From Acidimicrobiia bacterium (GTDB lineage: Bacteria; Actinomycetota; Acidimicrobiia; IMCC26256): 7,683 bases of DNA. Under the pieces are notes generated by a model. The model was not told the origin of the DNA. It saw only the letters and a program-made list of their open reading frames with translations, and searched no databases. A program made the position numbers and the translations under genes. Each line of letters begins with the position of its first letter. Positions within the stretch are counted from its first letter, which is position 1. The stretch lies in NCBI GenBank assembly GCA_023262065.1, contig JALRDW010000249.1, forward strand, positions 1-7,683. The letters run 5' to 3'. Positions 1-6,160 of this stretch are shown piece by piece.

Positions 1-587
1 GGCATCGGGTGCTTCGGCCAGCCCCGTCGGCGGCCCAGGATCACCGCGAGCGCGAGCGCCGCGATGCCGGCGTTGATGTGGACCACGGTGCCACCGGCGA
101 AGTCGAGGGCGCCACGCTGGAACAGCCAGCCCTCCGGGGAGAACACCCAGTGCGCGACCGGCGAGTAGACGAGCACCCCCCAGAGGCCGAGGAAGATGAC
201 CCAGGCCGAGAACTTCATGCGGTCGGCGATCGCGCCCGAGATGAGGGCGGGCGTGATGACCGCGAAGGTCATCTGGAACACCATGAAGAGCAGCGGCGGG
301 ATGGTCAGGGCGGAGAAGCCCGGAGGTGCGACGTCAGCGGCGCCGCTCAACCCGGCGAAGTCGAGGTTCCCGATGAGCGACGACCCGCCGCCGAACGCGA
401 GCGAGTAGCCGATGGCCGCCCAGATGACCACCATGAGTCCCATCGAGACGAAGTTCTGCATGAGCATGTTGAGCACGTTCTTCGCGCGCACCATGCCGCC
501 GTAGAAGAGCGCCAGGCCCGGGGTCATGAACAGCACGAGCGCTGCCGACACCAGCACCCATGCGGTATCTCCTGCGTTGATCTCCAT
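1..587 (-). CDS. amt: Ammonium transporter Amt, N-terminal part (cut by window edge)
   Basis: This is a membrane channel for ammonium/ammonia uptake of the Amt/MEP/Rh family. The window holds the first 195 codons; the C-terminal half lies beyond base 1. The protein opens MEINAGDTAWVLVSAALVLF, with several hydrophobic helices and no obvious cleaved signal peptide. Family signatures are plain: FYGGMVRAKN at residues 28-37, FQMTFAVITPALISGAIADR at 104-123 and GALDFAGGTVVHINAG at 159-174. By alignment from memory to E. coli AmtB, F108 matches the Phe gate F107 and H170 matches the first twin histidine H168. The S1-site Trp148 appears to be Phe149 here (AHWVF). The ATG at 587 is chosen because GAGGTGG lies 5 nt upstream. 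A GlnR-like site array precedes it, which suggests nitrogen-limitation control. A PII gene (glnK) is often next to amt, but it would lie off-window. The family call is near certain. Confidence 0.96.
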   Translation of the reverse strand, partial: MEINAGDTAWVLVSAALVLFMTPGLALFYGGMVRAKNVLNMLMQNFVSMGLMVVIWAAIGYSLAFGGGSSLIGNLDFAGLSGAADVAPPGFSALTIPPLLFMVFQMTFAVITPALISGAIADRMKFSAWVIFLGLWGVLVYSPVAHWVFSPEGWLFQRGALDFAGGTVVHINAGIAALALAVILGRRRGWPKHPM

Positions 588-592
588 GTGCA

Positions 593-599
593 CCACCTC
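593..599 (-). promoter_or_regulatory. Shine-Dalgarno of amt
   Basis: The minus strand reads GAGGTGG five bases before the amt ATG. It supports that ATG as the start and shows that amt has a leadered transcript, unlike chdC and the NIL gene in this window. Confidence 0.75.
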
Positions 600-619
600 G
601 TTCAGGAATCGGTGAGGGG

Positions 620-625
620 ACCGTA
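620..625 (-). promoter_or_regulatory. Candidate -10 element of amt promoter
   Basis: The minus strand reads TACGGT, a TANNNT-type hexamer. It would place the transcript start near 613, with a leader of about 25 nt carrying the Shine-Dalgarno. No good -35 hexamer stands 16-18 bp upstream; the GlnR-like half-sites occupy that area instead. That is what an activator-dependent promoter would look like, but the -10 alone is weak evidence. Confidence 0.4.
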
Positions 626-642
626 AGGTGGTGGTGTTACGG
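621..642. repeat. Inverted repeat CCGTAA-N10-TTACGG
   Basis: Perfect 6-bp arms at 621-626 and 637-642 surround a 10-base centre. One arm overlaps the promoter-proximal GlnR-like half-site and the other overlaps the candidate -10 of amt. It could be an operator dyad or chance. As an RNA hairpin it is weak and has no U-tract, so it is a poor terminator for the gene ending at 681. Confidence 0.35.
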
Positions 643-673
643 GCGTGTTTCGGTGGCGTACTGAGTCTGTGAC
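636..673 (-). promoter_or_regulatory. GlnR-like nitrogen regulator site array upstream of amt
   Basis: Read on the minus strand, four 5-mers follow each other with exact 6-base spacers: GTCAC (673-669), AGTAC (662-658), GAAAC (651-647) and GTAAC (640-636). The actinobacterial nitrogen regulator GlnR (OmpR family) is known to bind paired sites of the form gTnAC-N6-GaAAC, often in tandem and upstream of amt and glnA genes. Three half-sites match G-N-N-A-C fully and the fourth ends TAC. The 11-bp period puts all four on one helix face. The array starts 8 bp after the stop codon of the upstream gene and lies 49 bp from the amt start. The regulator itself is not in the window, so its identity is inferred. 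Confidence 0.65.
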
Positions 674-680
674 GGGACGG

Positions 681-3600
681 TCAGCCGACGAGCGAGCGCT
701 GGACCTCGTCCGCCGGGACCGGGCGGGACACGAGGTAACCCTGCACCGCATCGCAGCCGAGACCGACCAGCCGGTCGAGCTGGGCCTCGGTCTCCACCCC
801 CTCGGCCACCACCCGGAGGCCGAGGGCGTGCCCGAGGCTGAGCACCGCGGTCACGATCGCCTCGTCGTCGGCATCGGTGCCGAGACCGTCGACGAAGGAC
901 CGGTCGATCTTCACGACGTCGACCGGGAACCGCTTCAGGTAGTACAGCGACGAGTAGCCAGTTCCGAAGTCGTCGATCGCCACCCGCACCCCGAGCTCGT
1001 GGAGTCGCTGGAGCACCTCGGCCGAACCGTTGGCCATGAGGGTGCCCTCGGTGACCTCGATGCACAGCTGCCGGGGGGCGATGCCGGCGTCGTCGATCGC
1101 GGCGCGCACCGTCGCGACGATGTCCTCGTGCTCGAACTGCCGGGCCGAGAGGTTCACCGCGATGCTGAAGTCGGAGTCCACCGTGCCGTCGGCCATCCAG
1201 GTGCCGACCTGACGACAGGCCTCGGTGAGCACGAAGGCACCGATGCCGCCGATGATGCCCGTCTCCTCGGCGAGGTCGACGAAGTCGCTCGGCGGGACGA
1301 CCCCACGCTCGGGGTGCCGCCAGCGCACGAGTGCCTCGAGCCCCTCGATCCGATCCGCTGCGAGATCCACGATGGGCTGGTACTCGACGATGAACTCGCC
1401 CCGCTCGAGCGCGGTGTGCAGCGCGATCTCGATCTCGAGCCGTCGCTGGGTCACCGCCCGCAGCTCGTCGTCGAAGATCTCCCAGCGGGCCTTGCCCCGT
1501 TCCTTGGCCCGGTACATCGCAGCGTCCGCGTCGCGCAGCATCGAGCCGGGTGTGGCACCCGGGCCACCGATCGCCACCCCGACGCTGCCGGAGAGGCGGA
1601 TCGTCTGACCGGAGAGCTCGATCGGCTCCGCGATCACGTCGAGCACCCGTTGGGCCACGTCGGCGATGACCCGCCGGGCCTCATCGGGATCGAGGTCCTC
1701 GCAGAGGACGGTGAACTCGTCCCCGCCGAAGCGCGAGATGGTGTCACCGGCCCGGGCCGCGTTGCGCAGCCGGTCCGCGATGACCACGAGCAACTCGTCG
1801 CCCGCCTCGTGCCCGAGGCTGTCGTTCACGTGCTTGAAACGGTCGAGGTCCACGAAGAGCACGGCGTCGATCCGCGCGCTCCGAGCGGCCCGGGCGAGCG
1901 CGATCTGGAGGACCTCGGTGAACAGGGCCCGGTTCGGCAGGCCGGTGAGCGCATCGTGGTGGGCCTGGTGGGCGAGGCGGACCTCGGCCTCCTTGCGGTC
2001 GATCGCGATGCCGGCGAGCGCCTGGAGCGTGTCGATGAGCTCGCGCTCCTCATCCGTCGGCGTGTGGACGTCCGGCCAGTACACCCCGATCGTCGCGATC
2101 GTCTCGCCGGACTCGGGGTCGAGGACCGGGGTCGAGAGCATCGAGCGCAGCCCGGCCCGCAGCATGACCGGGGCGAAGGCGGCGAGGGCGGGTTCGGTAC
2201 CGATGTCCGCCGTGCGGACCTGCTTCCCCGTCGCCGCCGCTCGACCGCAGGCCGCGGTGTCCGGAGCGATCGGGATCGAGCGCATGCCGAGGGCGATCTC
2301 CTCCGGGATGCTCGGCCCGGCGAGGAAGTTGAGCACGCCGTCCTCCACCCGCATCATCGACACCTTCGAGTGCGGGAGGTACTGCTCGATGAGATCGCAC
2401 AGCGTCGACAGCGTGGTGGAGAGTGGCGCGCCCCCGACCACGAGGCGCAGGAACTCCGCCTGATCGTGCACGAGACGCTCGGACCGGCGGCGTTCGGTGA
2501 TGTCGCGGGTCGTGATGACGATGCCGGCCACCGCGGGCTCGTGGCGCAGGTCGGTGAGGGTGGACTCGCAGAACCGCCACGTGCCGTCGCGGCCGAGCAT
2601 GCGGTACTCGACGACGGGCGAGGGCGCGCCCGCCCCCTCGGGCAACTCGACGATGGAGCGGAACGCGGTCGCCATGATGTCGAGGTCGTTCGGGTGCACG
2701 ATCGCCGGTCGCGTCGCCCGACGTCGGGAGATCGCCTCGGACACCCCGAAGAGCTGCTCGGCCTTCGCACTGCGGTAGAGCACGTTCCCGGTCGAGTCCA
2801 CGATCGACACCGCGTCGCCGAGGTTGTGCACGACCTCGGTGAACCGCCGCGCCTCTTGGGCCACCCGCTCCTCGAGCGCACGCCGCTGGGTCAGATCGCG
2901 GACGGTGAAGAGCCGTGAGGTGCCGGTGCCGGAGTCGAAGGGCGAGCCCGAGATCTCGACCCACACGTAGGAGCCGTCGGCCCGCCGCAGTTGCACGTCG
3001 CGGGGCGGGACCCGGTCATCGAGGGTCCACCGTGCGACCTCCGCCGCCGCGCGCTCGAGCATGTCCGGATGGAGGTAGTCGAGCAGCCGGGTCCCGATGA
3101 GCTCGTCCGCCCGGAACCCGCTCATCCGTTCCGTCTCGGCGCTCACGTAGGCGATGCCCTGACCCTCCGCCGTGACGATGACCCCGTCGGCGGTCGACTC
3201 GACGATCGACCGGAACCACGACTCCGACCGGGCGAGTTGCTCGGCGAGGCGCACGTGCTCGGTGATGTCGTGGGCCTTGAGGGTGTAGAAGGTGCGGCCG
3301 TCGGCGCCGCGGTGCTGGGAGACGTCGACCATGGTGAGCACCGGCTCGCCGTCGAGGTCGATGTAGGTGGCACGCCCGCTCCAGTGGCCGTGCTCGGCGA
3401 GCGCCGGCAGCGCCTCGTCCTCGTAGACCCGCAGCGTGTCCGCGTCGAGGCGCATCACGACGGTCGCCTCCACGCCCGTGAAGTCGCGCACCGACGCCGG
3501 GATCCCGAGGCGGATGCGCGCCGTCGGGTTCGCGTACTCGATGCTCCCGCGGGTGTCGAGGATGAACGCGATGTCCTCGGAGGTGTTCACGAGGGCGCGC

Positions 3601-4058
3601 AGTCGGTCGGCGTCACCCTCCATGTAGGTGCGCACCGACACGTCCTCGAGGATGCTCACGTACGACGCATCCCGTCCCGATCCGACCCGGTTGATCCAGT
3701 TGCGGATGTGGCGGATCTCGCCGTCCGGCCGCCAGATGCGGAACTGCCCGGCCCACTCGCCGTGCTCGATCAGCGCCGCGCGGGCCTCGTCGATGTGCAC
3801 CGCGTGCACGTCGTCGATCATCTGGATCTCGTCGTCGCGGGTGCCGATCAGTTCGGCGGCCGGGCGACCGGAGATCTCCTCCCACCGCGAGTTGACGTAG
3901 GTGATGATCCCGGACGCGTCGGTGTAGATGACCCCGAGCGGCGACGACTCGACGATCGAACGGAGCCGGCGCAACTCCTCGATGTCGAGTGCCGTCACCG
4001 CGGCGAGATCACGCTCCGCGGATGCGTACGCACTCTCTGCGGTCGTCTCCGATTGCAT
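681..4058 (-). CDS. PAS x4-GAF-GGDEF-EAL cyclic di-GMP signalling protein
   Basis: This 1125-residue protein has no membrane segments and is probably a cytosolic sensor that makes and/or degrades cyclic di-GMP. In order it shows four PAS domains (about 33-145, 150-270, 280-395 and 405-525), a GAF domain (about 540-692), GGDEF (about 695-863) and EAL (about 868-1125). The cyclase motif RFGGDEF is at 776-782. The inhibitory site RAGD is at 769-772, five residues before GGDEF. The phosphodiesterase residues look intact: EALVRW 908-913, N969, EVTE 1001-1004, DDFGTGYS 1029-1036, K1050, E1086 and Q1106. PAC-type tails such as VRDLTQRR and TTRDITERRR close the PAS domains. The ATG at 4058 is chosen because it fits the upstream promoter and no other in-frame start lies close by. 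Its Shine-Dalgarno is weak. An open frame continues upstream to 4673, but that part is antisense-like, Arg/Pro-rich and covered by another gene. The input ligand and the net activity cannot be read from sequence. Confidence 0.95.
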   Translation of the reverse strand: MQSETTAESAYASAERDLAAVTALDIEELRRLRSIVESSPLGVIYTDASGIITYVNSRWEEISGRPAAELIGTRDDEIQMIDDVHAVHIDEARAALIEHGEWAGQFRIWRPDGEIRHIRNWINRVGSGRDASYVSILEDVSVRTYMEGDADRLRALVNTSEDIAFILDTRGSIEYANPTARIRLGIPASVRDFTGVEATVVMRLDADTLRVYEDEALPALAEHGHWSGRATYIDLDGEPVLTMVDVSQHRGADGRTFYTLKAHDITEHVRLAEQLARSESWFRSIVESTADGVIVTAEGQGIAYVSAETERMSGFRADELIGTRLLDYLHPDMLERAAAEVARWTLDDRVPPRDVQLRRADGSYVWVEISGSPFDSGTGTSRLFTVRDLTQRRALEERVAQEARRFTEVVHNLGDAVSIVDSTGNVLYRSAKAEQLFGVSEAISRRRATRPAIVHPNDLDIMATAFRSIVELPEGAGAPSPVVEYRMLGRDGTWRFCESTLTDLRHEPAVAGIVITTRDITERRRSERLVHDQAEFLRLVVGGAPLSTTLSTLCDLIEQYLPHSKVSMMRVEDGVLNFLAGPSIPEEIALGMRSIPIAPDTAACGRAAATGKQVRTADIGTEPALAAFAPVMLRAGLRSMLSTPVLDPESGETIATIGVYWPDVHTPTDEERELIDTLQALAGIAIDRKEAEVRLAHQAHHDALTGLPNRALFTEVLQIALARAARSARIDAVLFVDLDRFKHVNDSLGHEAGDELLVVIADRLRNAARAGDTISRFGGDEFTVLCEDLDPDEARRVIADVAQRVLDVIAEPIELSGQTIRLSGSVGVAIGGPGATPGSMLRDADAAMYRAKERGKARWEIFDDELRAVTQRRLEIEIALHTALERGEFIVEYQPIVDLAADRIEGLEALVRWRHPERGVVPPSDFVDLAEETGIIGGIGAFVLTEACRQVGTWMADGTVDSDFSIAVNLSARQFEHEDIVATVRAAIDDAGIAPRQLCIEVTEGTLMANGSAEVLQRLHELGVRVAIDDFGTGYSSLYYLKRFPVDVVKIDRSFVDGLGTDADDEAIVTAVLSLGHALGLRVVAEGVETEAQLDRLVGLGCDAVQGYLVSRPVPADEVQRSLVG

Positions 4059-4110
4059 CTGGCCGTCAGCCCCGATCGGTGGTCCACGGCCCTGCCCCGG
4101 GCCTGAGGGC

Positions 4111-4139
4111 AGCCTAAACCCGGCGACCTCCCCCGGCAA
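4111..4139 (-). promoter_or_regulatory. Promoter of the GGDEF-EAL gene
   Basis: The minus strand carries TTGCCG (4139-4134), a 17-base spacer, then TAGGCT (4116-4111). This fits a housekeeping actinobacterial sigma factor with ideal spacing. The seventh base after the -10 is an A at 4104, which would give a 46-nt leader before the ATG at 4058. It is the best-formed promoter in the window and suggests the gene has its own transcription in addition to any read-through from the gene ending at 4183. Confidence 0.65.
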
Positions 4140-4182
4140 GCACAGAACGTGTCCGTACGACCACCCGGAGTGCGGGCGTCGC

Positions 4183-4728
4183 TCAGTCCGCCCCGGCCGC
4201 CCGGGCCCGCAGGACCGTGGCCTTGCCCACCCCCCAGGCCAGCAGGAGCGGCCCCAGTTCCGGGTCCACGGCGGCCAGATCGGGCGGGGCGAGGGCGTAG
4301 ACGTCGGTCGGATCCGCCCGGGCCTCGAACGGATCCCGGGCCACGTGGGGCACCCCGAGGCCGGCCAGCACCGCCCCGGGCTCCCGGTGGGCGGAGCGGA
4401 CGATCGAGAGCGGGGTGGCCCGCTGGTCGGCCGGATCGAGGTCCAGCAGCGCTGCGACCTCGCCCACCACCCGGTCGGTCGCCGCAGCGGCGGCCGCCGC
4501 GAGGTCGGCCACCGCCGCCCCGGTCGCCGCCGTCGGCCGCCAGACGGCGAGCACCCCACCGGCGCGATCGGTGAGCCAGCGACCGAGACCGGCCTCGAGC
4601 CCGTCCATGAGCGGCACCCGGACCTCGGCGAGGAGCCGCATCCCGCGGTCCGCGGCCGCCGCCGGATCGGCACCCGGATCGGTCGCGGTGCGCCGAAGCG
4701 CGTCCGGCAGTTCGTGCTGATCAGCCAT
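4183..4728 (-). CDS. Hypothetical protein, 181 aa, Ala-rich
   Basis: I do not recognise this protein. It has 181 residues, no signal peptide and no membrane segment. The ATG at 4728 begins MADQHELPDALRR; a further in-frame ATG at 4782 would push deeper into the divergent gene and is less likely. Residues 26-80 form an alanine-rich, probably helical part (MRLLAEVRVPLMDGLEAGLGR, then a run of Ala around 72-80). The C-terminal part contains LSIVRSAHREPGAVLAGLGVP and ends LLLAWGVGKATVLRARAAGAD. Third codon positions are strongly G/C, as in its neighbours, so it is probably a real gene. It starts head to head with the plus-strand gene at 4727 and ends 124 bp before the GGDEF-EAL gene, so it could feed transcription into that gene. 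The Shine-Dalgarno is only a G-run just before the ATG. Confidence 0.75.
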   Translation of the reverse strand: MADQHELPDALRRTATDPGADPAAAADRGMRLLAEVRVPLMDGLEAGLGRWLTDRAGGVLAVWRPTAATGAAVADLAAAAAAATDRVVGEVAALLDLDPADQRATPLSIVRSAHREPGAVLAGLGVPHVARDPFEARADPTDVYALAPPDLAAVDPELGPLLLAWGVGKATVLRARAAGAD

Positions 4729-5029
4729 GAGCCCCCATGATGCCCCCGTGCGGATCCTCGCGACGGCGGTGTTCGAACGCATCGTCTACCACTGCGCCTG
4801 CCTCGACGACGCCGAACCCGGTCGGCCCGTGCTCGAGGTCGATGCGATCCTGCGTGAGGGCGACGCCGACGGTCCGCTGCTGCTGCCGATGGCCGAGCTC
4901 AAGCGCATGCTCGGCTTCACCCGGGCCGAGCACCACATCGCCGAGTTCCGGAACCAGGGCCGCACCGAGACCCGCGACGGGGTCGAGTACCTGACGTTCC
5001 CGGTCTGGAAGGACCTCGGACGTCCCTGA
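4727..5029 (+). CDS. Hypothetical protein, 100 aa, divergent
   Basis: This is the only plus-strand gene I accept. I do not recognise the family. The 100 residues include VRILATAVFERIVYHCAC (8-25, two Cys at 23 and 25), LEVDAILREGDADGPLLLPMAELKRMLGF and a C-terminal RDGVEYLTFPVWKDLG. It looks like a small soluble domain. Almost every codon ends in G or C and the composition is balanced (acidic, hydrophobic and aromatic residues), unlike the Arg/Pro-rich shadow frames nearby, which supports coding. The start is uncertain. The ATG at 4727 overlaps the divergent ATG by two bases, while a GTG at 4748 would leave a 19-bp gap. Neither has a Shine-Dalgarno. It converges on the NIL gene. Confidence 0.7.
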   Translation: MSPHDAPVRILATAVFERIVYHCACLDDAEPGRPVLEVDAILREGDADGPLLLPMAELKRMLGFTRAEHHIAEFRNQGRTETRDGVEYLTFPVWKDLGRP

Positions 5030-5030
5030 C

Positions 5031-5054
5031 CCCGACGGGTCGGGCGACGCCGAC
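5031..5054. terminator. Short dyad between convergent genes, possible weak terminator
   Basis: CCCGAC (5031-5036) pairs with GTCGGG (5039-5044), and CCGAC recurs at 5050-5054, so two alternative short GC hairpins are possible. The dyad begins 2 bp after the plus-strand stop and lies 14 bp from the minus-strand NIL stop. It is placed where a bidirectional terminator would be expected. No U-tract follows on either strand and the stems are short. Confidence 0.35.
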
Positions 5055-5067
5055 CGCCCCCACGACC

Positions 5068-5313
5068 TCAACTCTCGAGGACGTCGCCCTCCATGCGATT
5101 CACGGTGCAGCCGAGATCCTCGAGGTAGGTGATCGAGGCGGCGATCGCGTCGGGTTCGCCGGTGATCTCGAGGATCGTCCAGCCCGAGTGCGCCTCGACG
5201 TTCGCCCGCCGGATGCTCGGGATCACGTCGTATCGCTTGATGATCTCGTAGACCATCGGGCGGTCGACGAGTTCCTCGGGGAACGACACGAACAGGCGCT
5301 GGCTGGTGCTCAC
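5068..5313 (-). CDS. Stand-alone NIL-domain protein
   Basis: This 81-residue protein consists of little more than one NIL domain, the small ferredoxin-like ligand domain known from the C-terminus of MetN methionine ABC transporters and from some 4Fe-4S proteins of sulfur metabolism. Evidence is the RLFVSFPEELVDRPMVYEII opening (6-25), YDVIPSIRRANVEAHSGW (28-45) and TILEITGEPDAIAASITYLEDLGC (46-69), which match the family pattern of strand, helix, RANV, glycine-tryptophan, strand and helix. No transporter or Fe-S part is attached. The start is GTG at 5313, 9 bp after the chdC stop. There is no Shine-Dalgarno, but TAGCCT lies exactly 6 nt upstream, so a leaderless transcript is possible. Co-transcription with chdC is equally plausible. 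The ligand is unknown; a small-molecule or amino-acid sensing role is inference. Confidence 0.82.
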   Translation of the reverse strand: MSTSQRLFVSFPEELVDRPMVYEIIKRYDVIPSIRRANVEAHSGWTILEITGEPDAIAASITYLEDLGCTVNRMEGDVLES

Positions 5314-5319
5314 GGGCGC

Positions 5320-5325
5320 AGGCTA
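5320..5325 (-). promoter_or_regulatory. TAGCCT, candidate leaderless -10 of NIL gene
   Basis: The minus strand reads TAGCCT, then six bases, then the GTG start at 5313, so transcription would begin on the start codon. The TAG of the hexamer is also the stop codon of chdC. No convincing -35 hexamer stands 16-19 bp upstream, which is usual for TANNNT leaderless promoters but also lowers certainty. Confidence 0.45.
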
Positions 5326-6135
5326 GCGACCACGGCGACGGTGCGCACCGCCAACGATCCCGACCGCGCCGAGTGCATCGGCCGGCTCCTGCACGAGGCC
5401 GGTGATGAACGGACCGAACTCGGCGTACCGGGCGGAGACCTCGTCGAAGCGCATCTCGTAGACGATCGCCTTGAGTTGCATCGGGTCGTCGGCGAACAGC
5501 GTGACGCCCCACTCCCAGTCGTCGAGGCCGGTGGAACCCGTGATGAGCTGCACGACCCGACCGGCGTACGTCCGCCCGACGCGCGCGTGGCCCGCCATGA
5601 GCTCCTTGCGGGCCGCGAAGTCGAGCGAGTACCAGTTGTCGTCCCCGGAACGCCGCTTCGACATCGGGTAGAAGCAGATCGCCGCCTTCGCAGGCAGGGT
5701 CGGGTGCACCCGCTGCTCCCGGTAGTGCGCCATGCGCTCGGACCACGCGGCGAGACGGGTGGCGACCTCGGTCGCGTCGGTGATGCCCTCCTCGCCCGCG
5801 AGCCGGGCCCGCTCGTCGTCCTCGGTCGACATGTACTCGGATCCCTCGGTGAGCGACACGTACGACCAGGCGATCCGCACGGCACCGGTCGCGAGGATCT
5901 CGTGCTGGAACCGCTGCAGGCGCGCGAGATCCGGCCCGATCGCCATCACCCCGAGGTCCGCCTTGTGGCCGAGCACCGGGAACCAACGGGCCTGATGCCC
6001 GTCGACCAGCAGCGCCGCGTGGGCTCGGAGCACCTCGTCGTGCGCGACCGCGAGGTCGACCTCGCCGTCGCGTACGACGTGGAGGAACAGGTGGAGGACG
6101 CCCCAGCCCTCGGACGGGATCACCGGTGTGGTCAC
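5323..6135 (-). CDS. chdC: Coproheme decarboxylase ChdC/HemQ (chlorite dismutase family)
   Basis: This protein converts iron-coproporphyrin III to heme b by two oxidative decarboxylations, the last step of the coproporphyrin-dependent heme pathway of Gram-positive bacteria. It has 270 residues, close to the family's usual 230-270. Evidence is FYPMSKRR at 155-162 (Y156 matches the catalytic tyrosine of the Firmicute enzymes), DDNWYSL 165-171, GHARVGRTYAG 182-192 (H183 fits the heme-ligand histidine, 27 residues after the Tyr as in S. aureus), VVQLITGSTGLDDWEWGVTL 194-213 and YEMRFDEVSARYAEFG 226-241. The GTG at 6135 is chosen because it gives a normal short N-terminus before GWGVLHLFLHV (11-21); an upstream ATG at 6198 would overlap the lipoprotein gene. 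There is no Shine-Dalgarno, and TAGCCT lies 7 nt before the start. No other heme gene is in the window. A plain chlorite dismutase is unlikely given these motifs. Confidence 0.93.
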   Translation of the reverse strand: MTTPVIPSEGWGVLHLFLHVVRDGEVDLAVAHDEVLRAHAALLVDGHQARWFPVLGHKADLGVMAIGPDLARLQRFQHEILATGAVRIAWSYVSLTEGSEYMSTEDDERARLAGEEGITDATEVATRLAAWSERMAHYREQRVHPTLPAKAAICFYPMSKRRSGDDNWYSLDFAARKELMAGHARVGRTYAGRVVQLITGSTGLDDWEWGVTLFADDPMQLKAIVYEMRFDEVSARYAEFGPFITGLVQEPADALGAVGIVGGAHRRRGR

Positions 6136-6142
6136 GGCGTCG

Positions 6143-6148
6143 AGGCTA
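6143..6148 (-). promoter_or_regulatory. TAGCCT, candidate leaderless -10 of chdC
   Basis: The minus strand reads TAGCCT followed by seven bases and then the GTG at 6135. It is the same hexamer, at nearly the same distance, as before the NIL gene, and it lies in the 25-bp gap after the lipoprotein stop. The -35 region shows no clear hexamer. Confidence 0.45.
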
Positions 6149-6160
6149 GGCCGAGCACGC

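Noticed and set aside
645..2918. Long plus-strand open frame opposite the GAF-GGDEF-EAL region
   Set aside because: The product is rich in Arg, Asp, His and Glu with no domain. It is the antisense shadow of a high-GC coding strand whose true frame gives intact GGDEF and EAL motifs.
3190..3970. Repeated DNA around TCGACGATCGA within the PAS region
   Set aside because: The two copies encode the same RSIVES segment of the first and third PAS domains, so this is domain homology and not an independent repeat element.
4059..4104. Possible c-di-GMP riboswitch in the leader of the GGDEF-EAL gene
   Set aside because: The predicted leader is about 46 nt, too short for a GEMM-type aptamer, and shows no matching fold.
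2991..4106. Long plus-strand open frame opposite the PAS domains
   Set aside because: Composition is again Arg/Val/Asp/His-biased without any recognisable motif; the minus strand encodes clear PAS domains over the same bases.
4059..4673. N-terminal extension of the GGDEF-EAL protein up to 4673
   Set aside because: The extension is Arg/Pro/Trp-rich, overlaps a better minus-strand gene in another frame, and would cover the good promoter at 4111-4139.
4721..5986. 421-codon minus-strand open frame across three genes
   Set aside because: It is a shadow frame, Arg/Gly-rich, crossing the NIL, chdC and divergent genes, which have convincing proteins in other frames.
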